Source: Nesterenkonia sp. (GTDB lineage Bacteria > Actinomycetota > Actinomycetes > Actinomycetales > Micrococcaceae). Taken from it: a stretch of 34,839 bases of DNA. The DNA lies in assembly GCF_029265375.1 (NCBI RefSeq), contig NZ_JAJUJJ010000027.1, forward strand, positions 1 to 34,839, written 5' to 3'. This document shows positions 15,068-22,370 of this stretch, piece after piece (the first letter of the stretch is position 1; the number at the start of each line of letters is the position of its first letter). The notes beneath the pieces are model-generated. The model made no database searches. It was not told where the DNA came from and saw nothing but the letters and a program-made list of their open reading frames with translations. The position numbers and the translations under genes are program-made.

Positions 15068-16846
15068 GTGAGCGAACCTACCCTCTTTGACGTCGGCACC
15101 GACGTCGGATCCCAGCTGCCCCCGGCCTATCCCCACCGGGCTCCCCGCGGCACCGCCGGGACGTTGCGTCAGTGGCAGCAGGAGGCGCTTGACCTCTACA
15201 TCCGCCGCAAGCCGCGCGACTTCCTGACCGTGGCGACCCCCGGCGCCGGCAAGACCACCTTCGCGCTGCGAGTGGCCAAGCTGCTGGTCGAGTCCGGAGA
15301 GGTCAACCGGCTCTACGTCGTCGCACCCACTGAGCACCTCAAACGTCAGTGGGCCGACGCCGCAGCCAGGGTGGGGCTGTCCATCGACCCGAACTTCAAG
15401 AACTCCGACGGCAGGCACGGCCGCCAGTTCATCGGTGTGGCGGTCACCTATGCCCAGGTGGCCAATAAGCCGGCCCTGCACCGGAACAAGACCGAAGCAG
15501 GACGCACCCTGGTGATCTTCGATGAGATCCACCACGCCGGAGACTCGCTGAGCTGGGGCGACGGGGTGCGCGAGGCGTTCGAGCCGGCTGTGCGGCGCCT
15601 GGCGCTGACCGGCACCCCGTTCCGTTCGGACACTGCTCCCATCCCCTTCGTCCAGTACGAGGAGGACAACGACGGCGTCCGGCGCTCCAAGGCCGACTAC
15701 TCCTACGGGTACGCTCCGGCGCTGAAGGACCATGTGGTGCGGCCGGTGGTGTTCATGACCTACTCCGGGACCATGCGGTGGCGTACCTCCAGCGGCGAGG
15801 AGATGGAGGCAACCCTCGGAGCCGCGGCCACCAAGGACATCACCGCCCACGCCTGGCGCACCGCACTGAACCCGGAGGGGGAGTGGATCCCTGCTGTCCT
15901 GCGCGCCGCCCACCAGCGCCTGCTGAAGGTGCGGGACAAGATCGACGACGCCGGTGGGCTGGTCATCGCCACCGACCACGAGGCCGCCCGCGCCTACGCC
16001 AAGCAGCTGGACGCCATCACCGGACAGCGCACCACCGTAGTGCTCTCCGATGACAAGACCGCCTCGAGAAAGATCGAGGAGTTCAGCGACGACGGCTCCA
16101 AATACTGGATGGTGGCCGTGCGGATGGTCTCCGAGGGTGTCGACGTACCGCGGCTGTGCGTCGGCGTCTACGCCACCTCCACCTCCACACCGCTGTTCTT
16201 CGCCCAGGCAGTCGGGCGCTTCGTGCGGCTGCGGAAGAAGGCCGAGGTGGCCAGCGTGTTCCTGCCCTCGGTGCCGGTGCTGACCGACCTGGCCAATGAG
16301 ATGGAGGCCGAGCGAGACCACGCCCTGGCAGTCCCGGAGAGCGCCCGGGAGCAGGAGAACCCCGAAGAGGACCTGCTGGAGGCCGCAGAGAAGGAAGAGC
16401 GCGCCTCGGAGCAGCTGACCCGCGGCGAGTTCGCGGCCCTGGGCTCCCAAGCCTCGTTCGACAAAGTGCTCTTCGACGGCGACGAATTCGGCCTGGGCGG
16501 CGCGGTCGGCTCCGAGGAGGAGATGGGCTTTCTGGCCATACCGGGACTGCTGGAGCCGGACCAGGTCTCCGAGCTGCTGCGCCGGCAGCAGGCCGAACAG
16601 CTCAAGCGCCGGCCCCAGGAGGCGCGGACCCACAGCAACGCGGTGGACCACAGGCAGCTGAAGGCTCTGCGCACCAAGCTCAACAAGTCCGTCTCCGCCT
16701 ATGCGGCCAAGACCGGTATGCACCAGGGGAGCATCCACACCAAGCTGCGCGAAAAGTGCGGCGGGCCCCCCGTGCCCCAGGCCACCCAGGACCAGCTGGA
16801 AGAGCGGCTCAAACAGCTGCAGCGCTGGTTCGTGGGCCTGAAGTAG
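15068..16846 (+). CDS. DEAD/DEAH-box (SF2) helicase
   Basis: A 592-residue superfamily 2 helicase/translocase. Motifs in order are a Q-like region RQWQQEALDLYI (34-45), Walker A TPGAGKTTF (about 57-65), VVAPTEHLKRQW (Ia), DEIHHAG (II, an H-variant DExH box), LTGTPFRSD (III), VRMVSEGVDVPR (V) and QAVGRFVRLR (VI). A long acidic linker (PEEDLLEAAEKEERASEQ) and a basic C-terminal region follow, with KTGMHQGSIHTKLREKCGG, possibly nucleic-acid binding. It resembles the actinobacterial DUF3039-linked helicases. The substrate is unknown; a role in DNA repair or RNA handling is only inference. The GTG start has a weak ribosome-binding site and coupling to the upstream gene is likely. Confidence 0.9.
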   Translation: MSEPTLFDVGTDVGSQLPPAYPHRAPRGTAGTLRQWQQEALDLYIRRKPRDFLTVATPGAGKTTFALRVAKLLVESGEVNRLYVVAPTEHLKRQWADAAARVGLSIDPNFKNSDGRHGRQFIGVAVTYAQVANKPALHRNKTEAGRTLVIFDEIHHAGDSLSWGDGVREAFEPAVRRLALTGTPFRSDTAPIPFVQYEEDNDGVRRSKADYSYGYAPALKDHVVRPVVFMTYSGTMRWRTSSGEEMEATLGAAATKDITAHAWRTALNPEGEWIPAVLRAAHQRLLKVRDKIDDAGGLVIATDHEAARAYAKQLDAITGQRTTVVLSDDKTASRKIEEFSDDGSKYWMVAVRMVSEGVDVPRLCVGVYATSTSTPLFFAQAVGRFVRLRKKAEVASVFLPSVPVLTDLANEMEAERDHALAVPESAREQENPEEDLLEAAEKEERASEQLTRGEFAALGSQASFDKVLFDGDEFGLGGAVGSEEEMGFLAIPGLLEPDQVSELLRRQQAEQLKRRPQEARTHSNAVDHRQLKALRTKLNKSVSAYAAKTGMHQGSIHTKLREKCGGPPVPQATQDQLEERLKQLQRWFVGLK

Positions 16847-16911
16847 ACGCTAGCGCGGGCTCGCCCTGCCCCGGCCCCGCCGCCCGGCCCTGTAGCGGCC
16901 TCAACGTCTCC

Positions 16912-16993
16912 GCGCCCCAAACCCACGGGACGGTGGCCCGCACTTTTCATCGGCGCCCCAAACCCACGGGACGGTGGCCCGCACATTTCACCG
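16912..16993. repeat. Two tandem 41-bp repeats upstream of the nuclease-like gene
   Basis: Two copies (16912-16952 and 16953-16993) match at 39 of 41 positions. Each holds CCAAACCCACGGGACGGTGG followed by CCCGCAC and TTTTCA or ATTTCA. They lie in the 265-base gap after the helicase, in which I see no gene. Confidence 0.85.
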
Positions 16994-17015
16994 CGGCGTC
17001 GAAATCGGGCGTGTG

Positions 17016-17048
17016 TGAAAAGTTGGGGACGGTGCCACGCTGGTTTGG
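17016..17048. repeat. Third, inverted copy of the TGAAAAGT repeat
   Basis: TGAAAAGTTGGGGACGGTGC followed by CACGCTGGTTTGG has the same 33-base length as the reverse complement of the upstream unit and shares both ends (TGAAAAGT and GGTTTGG). The GGGACGGTG core points the same way in all three copies, so flanks and core have opposite symmetry. Confidence 0.75.
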
Positions 17049-17111
17049 CCGTTATCCATAGGTTGAGCATGGGCTCTGGCGCACGTCCCAGGCCGGGACA
17101 AGCATGGACCT

Positions 17112-18278
17112 ATGGGCAGTTGGCAGTGGAGCAGGGACCGTTTGGTGCTGATCCGGACCAGTCCTGGGGTGCGGGGCCGTTCAGCCGCGAGTTTGATGCG
17201 CAGAGTGGATGAGGGCGCGCTGCTGCGGATTCGTCCCGGTGTGTTCGTCTCCACCCGTGAGTGGAGTCGTGCGCCGGTAGGAGTCAAGGTGGCGGCCGAA
17301 GCCGCCGCATTCTCGCTTCGCAGGCCGCAGACTGAGTTCTGCTCTCGGACTGCTCTTCACCTGTATGGGCTGCCGCTGCTGAGCCTGCCCGCGGAGCTGC
17401 ATGTGCGGGCTTCCAGCGTCGGCGCGTCCAGACTGATGCCGGGTCGAACTATGGCCGGGCGGTGCGATCTTGCCCGCATCCATCGGCTCATAGGCGAGGC
17501 AGGTGGGGACGCGGCGCGTGTACGGCTGGACGCGCTGGGGATCCGCCGGGTGCTGCCTCCGAGACCTCCTGGTATGCGGCGGGAACAGGCTCAGCTGCTG
17601 CACGCACAGGGGGAGCTCGCCGGGAGTCCTGAGATCGTCCCGGTGCCGCATGTGGAGGATGAAACCGGCGCGCGCCTCTGTGTAAGGGTGACTCCGCCCG
17701 CCGCCGCTCTGGCGGAGACGATTCCGGACATGCCCGTGCAGGAGGCGGTGACTGTCCTTGATGCAGCCTCAGCCGGCCGTTGGTCAGCCGATCGCCCAAT
17801 GAGCCTCTCAGATCTGGAGGCAGCCGGGGGCATGGTCTCCACGTCTGAGGCGCGGCGGCGGTGGGAGATCCTGAACCGGTTTGCAGATCCACGGGCGGAA
17901 AGCCCTGGAGAATCCCGATCCAGGGTGCTGATCGCCCAACTGGGTTTCGCCTGCCCCCGACTTCAGGAGCCGATCCCGCTGGGCCGCTCACGCACAGTGC
18001 GGGTGGACTTCTATTGGCCGGAGGCCGCCGTCGTGGGAGAGTTCGACGGCCGAATGAAGTACCTCCGGTCCGGAGAACTCAGCGGTTTGAGCGTGGAGGA
18101 AGTGGTGTACCAGGAGAAGCTGCGAGAGGACGGCCTGCGCGAACGGGGTCTGCGAGTAGCACGGTGGGGCTGGGATGAGCTCGCCAAGCCGGAGCGACTC
18201 GCGGCCAAGCTGCGCCGCGCCGGCGTCCCCCAGCGCGATCCGTCCACTCCCGCGCCCCTGCCTGGCATTGAGGGGTGA
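17112..18278 (+). CDS. AbiEi-like N-terminus with PD-(D/E)XK (DUF559/Vsr-like) C-terminus
   Basis: A 388-residue protein of a kind often left hypothetical in actinobacteria. The N-terminal third (about 10-95) looks like the winged-helix region of AbiEi-type antitoxins, with GALLRIRPGVFVS and TEFCSRTALHLYGLPL. The C-terminal ~120 residues look like a DUF559/Vsr-type endonuclease: ESPGESRSRVLI (E264 or E267), VDFYWPE (D299), GEFDGRMKY (E310, D312, K316), then YQEKLREDGLRERGLRVARWGWDEL. These fit a PD-(D/E)XK active site. Function is inferred only: nuclease, regulator or orphan defence component. No partner toxin is adjacent. A weak -10 (TAGGTT, 17059-17064) lies upstream. Related repeats bracket the gene on both sides. 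Confidence 0.75.
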   Translation: MGSWQWSRDRLVLIRTSPGVRGRSAASLMRRVDEGALLRIRPGVFVSTREWSRAPVGVKVAAEAAAFSLRRPQTEFCSRTALHLYGLPLLSLPAELHVRASSVGASRLMPGRTMAGRCDLARIHRLIGEAGGDAARVRLDALGIRRVLPPRPPGMRREQAQLLHAQGELAGSPEIVPVPHVEDETGARLCVRVTPPAAALAETIPDMPVQEAVTVLDAASAGRWSADRPMSLSDLEAAGGMVSTSEARRRWEILNRFADPRAESPGESRSRVLIAQLGFACPRLQEPIPLGRSRTVRVDFYWPEAAVVGEFDGRMKYLRSGELSGLSVEEVVYQEKLREDGLRERGLRVARWGWDELAKPERLAAKLRRAGVPQRDPSTPAPLPGIEG

Positions 18279-18334
18279 CCAGTGGGCCATCCGGCCGCTG
18301 CATTGAGGGGTGAGCGCCCATCCGGCCGGTGCGA
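18265..18334. repeat. Two tandem 35-bp repeats across the nuclease-like gene's stop
   Basis: GCATTGAGGGGTGA (18265 and 18300), each followed after a variable stretch by CCATCCGGCCG. The first copy includes the last codons and TGA of the gene, so the 3' end has been duplicated in place. Confidence 0.75.
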
Positions 18335-18387
18335 GGGTGGCTGACCGGCGAGGCACCCCACCTCTGCGAGCCTGTGGCGTCGCTGGC

Positions 18388-18434
18388 TTTTCATTTCGTC
18401 TCCGAAACCCGCTGGAGGTGAAAAGTGGGAGACG
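18388..18434. repeat. TTTTCA / CGTCTCC / TGAAAA / GGAGACG modular repeat
   Basis: Four blocks in a, b, a', b' order: TTTTCA (18388-18393), CGTCTCC (18397-18403), TGAAAA (18419-18424), GGAGACG (18428-18434). The second half, TGAAAAGTGGGAGACG, closely resembles the element at 17016. The rest of the 204-base gap to pncA (18279-18482) holds the 35-bp repeat and no gene that I can see. Confidence 0.65.
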
Positions 18435-18482
18435 CGACAGGCGCGCTCGCCGCAGGCCGATAAGACATCGGCCACAGTTCAG

Positions 18483-19127
18483 TCAGAACTGCTCTCGTGA
18501 GAGCAGCTCGACGCCGGCCTCGCGCAGCTCCTCATAGGTATCGGCGATCTTCTCCTCGCTGACGCCGGCGGTCAGATCCGTGATCACCCGCACCCGATAG
18601 TCGTTCTCCGCGGCGTCCAGGGCCGTGGCACGCACGCAGTGGTCGGTGGCGATGCCCACAATGGTCACTGTGTCCACCTCATGGTCCTGCAGCCAGGAGT
18701 CCAGGTCCGGAGCGTCGGAGGCGATCACATCCTCCGGCTCCACTTTGATGCCCTTCTCACCCTCCAGGATTCCGACCCGCTCCGGCTCGCCTGCGCGGCC
18801 TTCGAATCCGGAATAGCCGTCGTCGTAGAGGCCCTTGAGGAACCGGGCCTGCACATAGTCGGTGTCCAGATCCTCGTGCAGCTCGGCCCCCGGGGTGCCG
18901 GCCACGCAGTGCACCGGCCAGGACCGGACGAAGTCCGGTTCGGAGGAGAAGTGCTGGCCAGGATCGATGTGCCAGTCCTGGGTGGCAGCGATCACCTCGA
19001 ACTCGGCGTGGTTGTCCTCCAGAAACTCGCTGATCTCCGCGGCGGTGGCGGCTCCGCCCTCGACCGCCAGGGCGCCGCCCTCACAGAAGTCGTTCTGCAC
19101 GTCGACGATGATCAGTGCCTCAGCCAT
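18483..19127 (-). CDS. pncA: Nicotinamidase
   Basis: PncA hydrolyses nicotinamide to nicotinate. The 214-residue isochorismatase-fold protein has the triad D9 (IIVDVQNDF), K98 (ARFLKGL) and C164 (ATDHCVRATAL), plus the metal-binding D51, H53 and H59 in TQDWHIDPGQH. The start has a good Shine-Dalgarno site, AAGGAGG, six bases upstream, unlike the leaderless neighbours. It follows pncB on the same strand 78 bases downstream, so the two genes catalyse consecutive steps from nicotinamide to nicotinate mononucleotide. By family knowledge this enzyme would also activate pyrazinamide. Confidence 0.94.
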   Translation of the reverse strand: MAEALIIVDVQNDFCEGGALAVEGGAATAAEISEFLEDNHAEFEVIAATQDWHIDPGQHFSSEPDFVRSWPVHCVAGTPGAELHEDLDTDYVQARFLKGLYDDGYSGFEGRAGEPERVGILEGEKGIKVEPEDVIASDAPDLDSWLQDHEVDTVTIVGIATDHCVRATALDAAENDYRVRVITDLTAGVSEEKIADTYEELREAGVELLSREQF

Positions 19128-19205
19128 GGAAGCCTCCTTGGTGCTGATAAGTGCTGCTGCTCCCTACGCTACTACCCGCCCGTGCAGCCCGGTACTCTCG
19201 CAGCC

Positions 19206-20507
19206 CTAGACGAAAAGGCTGGGGATCACCGGCTCGCCGGGGGAGAGGCGGTGCGCCTCGGCAGGCAGCTCCTCCACAGAGGCCTGATGGCGCTCTGCGG
19301 CCCGCTGCACACCCTCAGGTCCGGTGAACCCTGGCTGCACCATCCCCTCGACCACCAGCGGGACCTGCAGAGTCCGGCCCATATAGCCGGTGTCTTGCAG
19401 GTCGCCCTCAGCGGTGATGATCTCCGCCTCCGCGCGCCCATGGTCATCCAGGCTGCGCAGCGCCCGCTTCGCCCCGCCGGTGCTGGCCTTGCCGGCTGAG
19501 GCCTTCTCCACCGATACCGGTTGCCCATCCGCACCGGCGCGTTCGACCAGCTTGTAGACCATCGAGGCGGTCGGCGCCCCAGAGCCGGTCACCAGCCTGG
19601 TCCCCACGCCGTAGGAGTCCACCGGCGCGGCAGCCAGCCGGGCGATCGCGTGCTCGTCCAGGTCAGAGGAGACGATGATGCGGGTCTCGCGGTTGCCCAG
19701 CGAGTCCAGCAGCCGGCGCACCTCATGGGCCTGCTCCACCAGGTCCCCGGAGTCCAGCCTCACGGCCCCCAGCTGCGCACCGGCCACATCCACCGCCGTG
19801 CGCACCGCACGCTCGACGTCGTAGGTGTCCACCAGCAGGGTGGTGCCGGGGCCGAACGCCTCCACCTGCGCGGCGAAAGCCTCCTCCTCGCTGTCGTGCA
19901 GCAGGGTGAACGCATGGGCAGCGGTGCCCAGGGTGGGGATCCCCCAGGTGCGCCCGGCCTCCAGATTGGACGTCGCGGTGAAGCCGACCACTGCCGCGGC
20001 CCGGGCGGCGGCCGTGGCCGAACCCTCCTGGGTGCGCCGTCCGCCCATCTCCACGCAGGGACGCCCCGCAGCGGCCATGGTCATCCGAGACCCGGCCGAG
20101 GCGACTGCGGAGTCATGGTTCATCACTGAGAGCACGAAGGTCTCCAGCAGGCAGGCCTCGGCGAAGCTGGAGGTCACCTGCAGCACCGGAGAATGCGGAA
20201 GGTAGACCTCTCCCTCGGCGTAGCCGGTGATGGTCCCGGAGAACCGGTACTCGGAGAGGAAGTGGAGGGTGTCCTGATCCACAATGCCGTGGCGGTCCAG
20301 GTACTCCAGCTCTTCGGGGCCGAAGCGGAAGTGCTCCAGCCCCTCCAGCACCCGGCCGGTCCCGGCCACCACCCCGTAGCGGCGGCCCTCCGGCAGGCGC
20401 CGGGAGAACACCTCAAAGGTGCATGTGCGGTGCGCGGCTCCCGAGCGCAGAGCGGCCTGAACCATGGTGAGTTCGTACTGGTCGGTCAGCAGAGCGGTAG
20501 AGGTCAC
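19206..20507 (-). CDS. pncB: Nicotinate phosphoribosyltransferase
   Basis: PncB converts nicotinate and PRPP to nicotinate mononucleotide in NAD salvage. It is 433 residues from GTG 20507. Family landmarks are ALLTDQYELTMVQAAL (4-19), TFEVFSRRLPEGRRYGVVAG, MGGRRTQEGSATAAARAA, GAVRLDSGDLV, SSDLDEHAI and DSYGVGTRLVTG. The frame remains open to 20582. GTG 20507 is preferred because TAGGAT lies seven bases upstream, the N-terminus then starts right at the family's conserved ALLTDQYEL, and the ATG at 20516 is embedded in the -10. It is divergent from clpS with 52 bases between starts. Confidence 0.94.
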   Translation of the reverse strand: MTSTALLTDQYELTMVQAALRSGAAHRTCTFEVFSRRLPEGRRYGVVAGTGRVLEGLEHFRFGPEELEYLDRHGIVDQDTLHFLSEYRFSGTITGYAEGEVYLPHSPVLQVTSSFAEACLLETFVLSVMNHDSAVASAGSRMTMAAAGRPCVEMGGRRTQEGSATAAARAAAVVGFTATSNLEAGRTWGIPTLGTAAHAFTLLHDSEEEAFAAQVEAFGPGTTLLVDTYDVERAVRTAVDVAGAQLGAVRLDSGDLVEQAHEVRRLLDSLGNRETRIIVSSDLDEHAIARLAAAPVDSYGVGTRLVTGSGAPTASMVYKLVERAGADGQPVSVEKASAGKASTGGAKRALRSLDDHGRAEAEIITAEGDLQDTGYMGRTLQVPLVVEGMVQPGFTGPEGVQRAAERHQASVEELPAEAHRLSPGEPVIPSLFV

Positions 20508-20520
20508 GCTGGCCATCCTA
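20505..20520 (-). promoter_or_regulatory. -10 and leaderless start of pncB
   Basis: Minus strand TAGGAT (20520-20515), seven bases (GGCCAGC), then GTG (20507). The same hexamer and spacing as ugd. Confidence 0.65.
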
Positions 20521-20546
20521 CGCGGGCAGGATCGCCCCGAGGCCAC

Positions 20547-20562
20547 TAAACTGGAGTGCATG
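20547..20562 (+). promoter_or_regulatory. -10 and leaderless start of clpS
   Basis: TAAACT (20547-20552), seven bases (GGAGTGC), then ATG 20560. The opposing pncB -10 is only 26 bases away, so the two promoters' upstream elements overlap. Confidence 0.65.
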
Positions 20563-20865
20563 AGCACCACTGCCGGATCCACGCTGACCCGCGAGGCCCA
20601 GGACCTCGCCGAGGGCGCCGCGGTGCTTCCGCAGCGGCCCTACCACGTGGTGGTCTGGAACGACCCGGTGAACCTGATGTCCTATGTGGCCTGGGTGTTC
20701 CGCAGCTACTTCGGCCATTCGAGCGAACGGGCCCACCAGCTGATGATGCAGGTCCACACCGAGGGCCGCGCCGTCGTCGCCTCCGGCCCGCGGGAGAAGG
20801 CCGAGCAGGACGTCACGGCCATGCACAGCTACGGGCTGCAGGCCACCCTGGAAGAGGCCGAATAG
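20560..20865 (+). CDS. clpS: ATP-dependent Clp protease adaptor
   Basis: ClpS hands N-degron substrates to ClpC/ClpA-ClpP. The 101-residue protein has a flexible N-terminal ~25 residues, then the core RPYHVVVWNDPVNLMSYVAWVF (the NDPVN substrate-pocket motif) and HTEGRAVVASGPREKAEQD, which contacts the Clp N-domain. The gene is first in a plus-strand block with DUF2017, an MBL-fold gene, rph and rdgB, an order I know from other actinobacteria. ATG 20560 is set by the -10 at 20547; the upstream frame extension crosses the pncB promoter. Confidence 0.93.
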   Translation: MSTTAGSTLTREAQDLAEGAAVLPQRPYHVVVWNDPVNLMSYVAWVFRSYFGHSSERAHQLMMQVHTEGRAVVASGPREKAEQDVTAMHSYGLQATLEEAE

Positions 20866-20893
20866 TGCACCCCCGCCCCGGAGCTCTGAGCTG

Positions 20894-21538
20894 ATGGCCC
20901 GTGCCTTCCGCCCCACCACGCGCGGCTACAAAGCCGAGCTGGAGACCCACGAACGGCGGCTGCTGTCCCAGCTGTGCGCCGATGTGATCACCATGCTCCA
21001 GCAGCGCAGCCAGCAGGTGGACCCGGAGCCTGCAGGGGAGGCGCCCGACGACGAATTCGCCCATTTCCGTGCGGAACTGGCCGGTCTGGGAGCCGGACTG
21101 GATGAGCAGCAGGAGCACGACGACGGCGCGGAGCCGGGCCTGGACCCGCCGGAGGACCAGGCTTTGGCGCGGTTACTGCCGGACGGCGCCGCCGACCAGC
21201 AGCAGGCGGCCCAGCTGCGGCGGCTGACCGAAGCGTCCGTGCGCGAAACAAAGATCGCGGACCTGCGGGCGGCTAGAATGGCGCTGGAGCACGATCCCGT
21301 CACCCTCACCGATGAGCAGGCTCCGGTGTTCGGCAGGGCGCTCAATGACATTCGGCTCACACTCGCCTCGCGGCTGGGGATCGAAGACCAGGACGACGCC
21401 GAACGGATCCATCAGAGCGCGGGTCAGGGCGCGGCCGCCACCACGGAGGAGTTCATGGCTGAGCTCTACGTCTTCACCACCTGGCTGCAGGAGACCCTGT
21501 TCTCCGCCATGCTCGATGTCTTGCCGGAGGACGAGTGA
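20894..21538 (+). CDS. DUF2017-family protein
   Basis: A 214-residue acidic, mostly helical protein starting MARAFRPTTRGYKAEL. It has EAxxLxQLCxDVxxML-like N-terminal helices, a low-complexity acidic/Gln-rich linker (about 45-90), and a C-terminal part ending TTEEFMAELYVFTTWLQETL. This matches the DUF2017 family, which accompanies clpS in many actinobacteria and has no known function. It follows clpS by 28 bases. GGAG lies about ten bases upstream of ATG 20894. A role in ClpS-related proteolysis is suggested by position alone. Confidence 0.82.
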   Translation: MARAFRPTTRGYKAELETHERRLLSQLCADVITMLQQRSQQVDPEPAGEAPDDEFAHFRAELAGLGAGLDEQQEHDDGAEPGLDPPEDQALARLLPDGAADQQQAAQLRRLTEASVRETKIADLRAARMALEHDPVTLTDEQAPVFGRALNDIRLTLASRLGIEDQDDAERIHQSAGQGAAATTEEFMAELYVFTTWLQETLFSAMLDVLPEDE

Positions 21539-21541
21539 CGC

Positions 21542-21558
21542 TATGCTGACCGTTGATG
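21542..21558 (+). promoter_or_regulatory. -10 of the MBL-fold gene
   Basis: TATGCT (21542-21547), eight bases, then ATG 21556. It starts three bases after the DUF2017 stop. The same hexamer with the same 8-base gap precedes the IclR-type gene. Confidence 0.5.
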
Positions 21559-22341
21559 CGACTCACCATCATCGGCTGCAGCGGGTCCTTCCCGGGCCCC
21601 AACTCTCCCGCCTCCTGCTACCTGCTTTCGGCCGAGCACCAGGGCCGCACCTGGCGCATCATCCTGGACCTGGGCAGCGGAGCCCTGGGAGCGCTGCAGC
21701 AGCACATCGGCCTGGACAGCATCGACGCCGTCTGCCTCAGCCACCTGCACCCGGACCACTACATGGACCTCTGCGGGCTGCATGTGGCGGTGCGGTGGTG
21801 CCCGGAGGGCTGGCCGGCGGACCGGATCCCGGTCTACGGCCCCGCCGGCACCGACGACCGGCTTGCCGCCGCCTACGGCATGGATCCCGACCCGGGCATG
21901 CACCAGGACTTCAGCTTCCGCACCTGGAGCCCCCGCACACCGGTGACCATCGGCCCCTTCACCGTCACCCCCGTGCCGGTGCGCCACCCGATTGAGGAGC
22001 CCTACGCGCTGCGCGTAGAGTGCACCGACGACGACGGCGCTGTCCGGACCCTGACCTACTCTGGGGATACCGACGCGTGCGAAGGCCTCACGGAGGCGGC
22101 CCGCGCGGCGGACCTGTTCCTGTGCGAAGCGGCCTACCAGGACGGCCGGGATGAGCACTATGAGGGCATCCACCTCACCGGCGCCCGCGCCGGGGTCACC
22201 GCGCAGCAGGCTCAGGTCAAACGGCTGCTGCTGACCCACATTCCGGTGTGGACAGACCCCCAGGTGCTGCTGCAGCACGCCGGCGACGCCTACAGCGGAG
22301 ACCTGGCTGTGGCCGTCAACGGCGTCACCTACACCGTCTAG
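21556..22341 (+). CDS. MBL-fold metallo-hydrolase (RNase Z / cyclic-phosphodiesterase-like)
   Basis: A 261-residue metallo-beta-lactamase-fold protein. The metal motif HxHxDH is in [14 protein letters not shown] (H63, H65, D67, H68). Further ligands are probably the histidine in [13 protein letters not shown] in [12 protein letters not shown] and H in LLLTHIPVW. The N-terminus [20 protein letters not shown] is typical of actinobacterial proteins near RNase Z and class II cyclic-nucleotide phosphodiesterases. Its place just before rph (tRNA 3'-end trimming) fits an RNA-processing role but does not prove it. rph follows 29 bases later. Confidence 0.85.
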   Translation: MRLTIIGCSGSFPGPNSPASCYLLSAEHQGRTWRIILDLGSGALGALQQHIGLDSIDAVCLSHLHPDHYMDLCGLHVAVRWCPEGWPADRIPVYGPAGTDDRLAAAYGMDPDPGMHQDFSFRTWSPRTPVTIGPFTVTPVPVRHPIEEPYALRVECTDDDGAVRTLTYSGDTDACEGLTEAARAADLFLCEAAYQDGRDEHYEGIHLTGARAGVTAQQAQVKRLLLTHIPVWTDPQVLLQHAGDAYSGDLAVAVNGVTYTV

Positions 22342-22370
22342 AACAGCCACCATGTGTCAGAAGGAGACTG

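Noticed and set aside
16912-17048. Possible CRISPR array
   Set aside because: Only two direct copies, joined with no spacer between, plus one inverted relative; no cas genes nearby.
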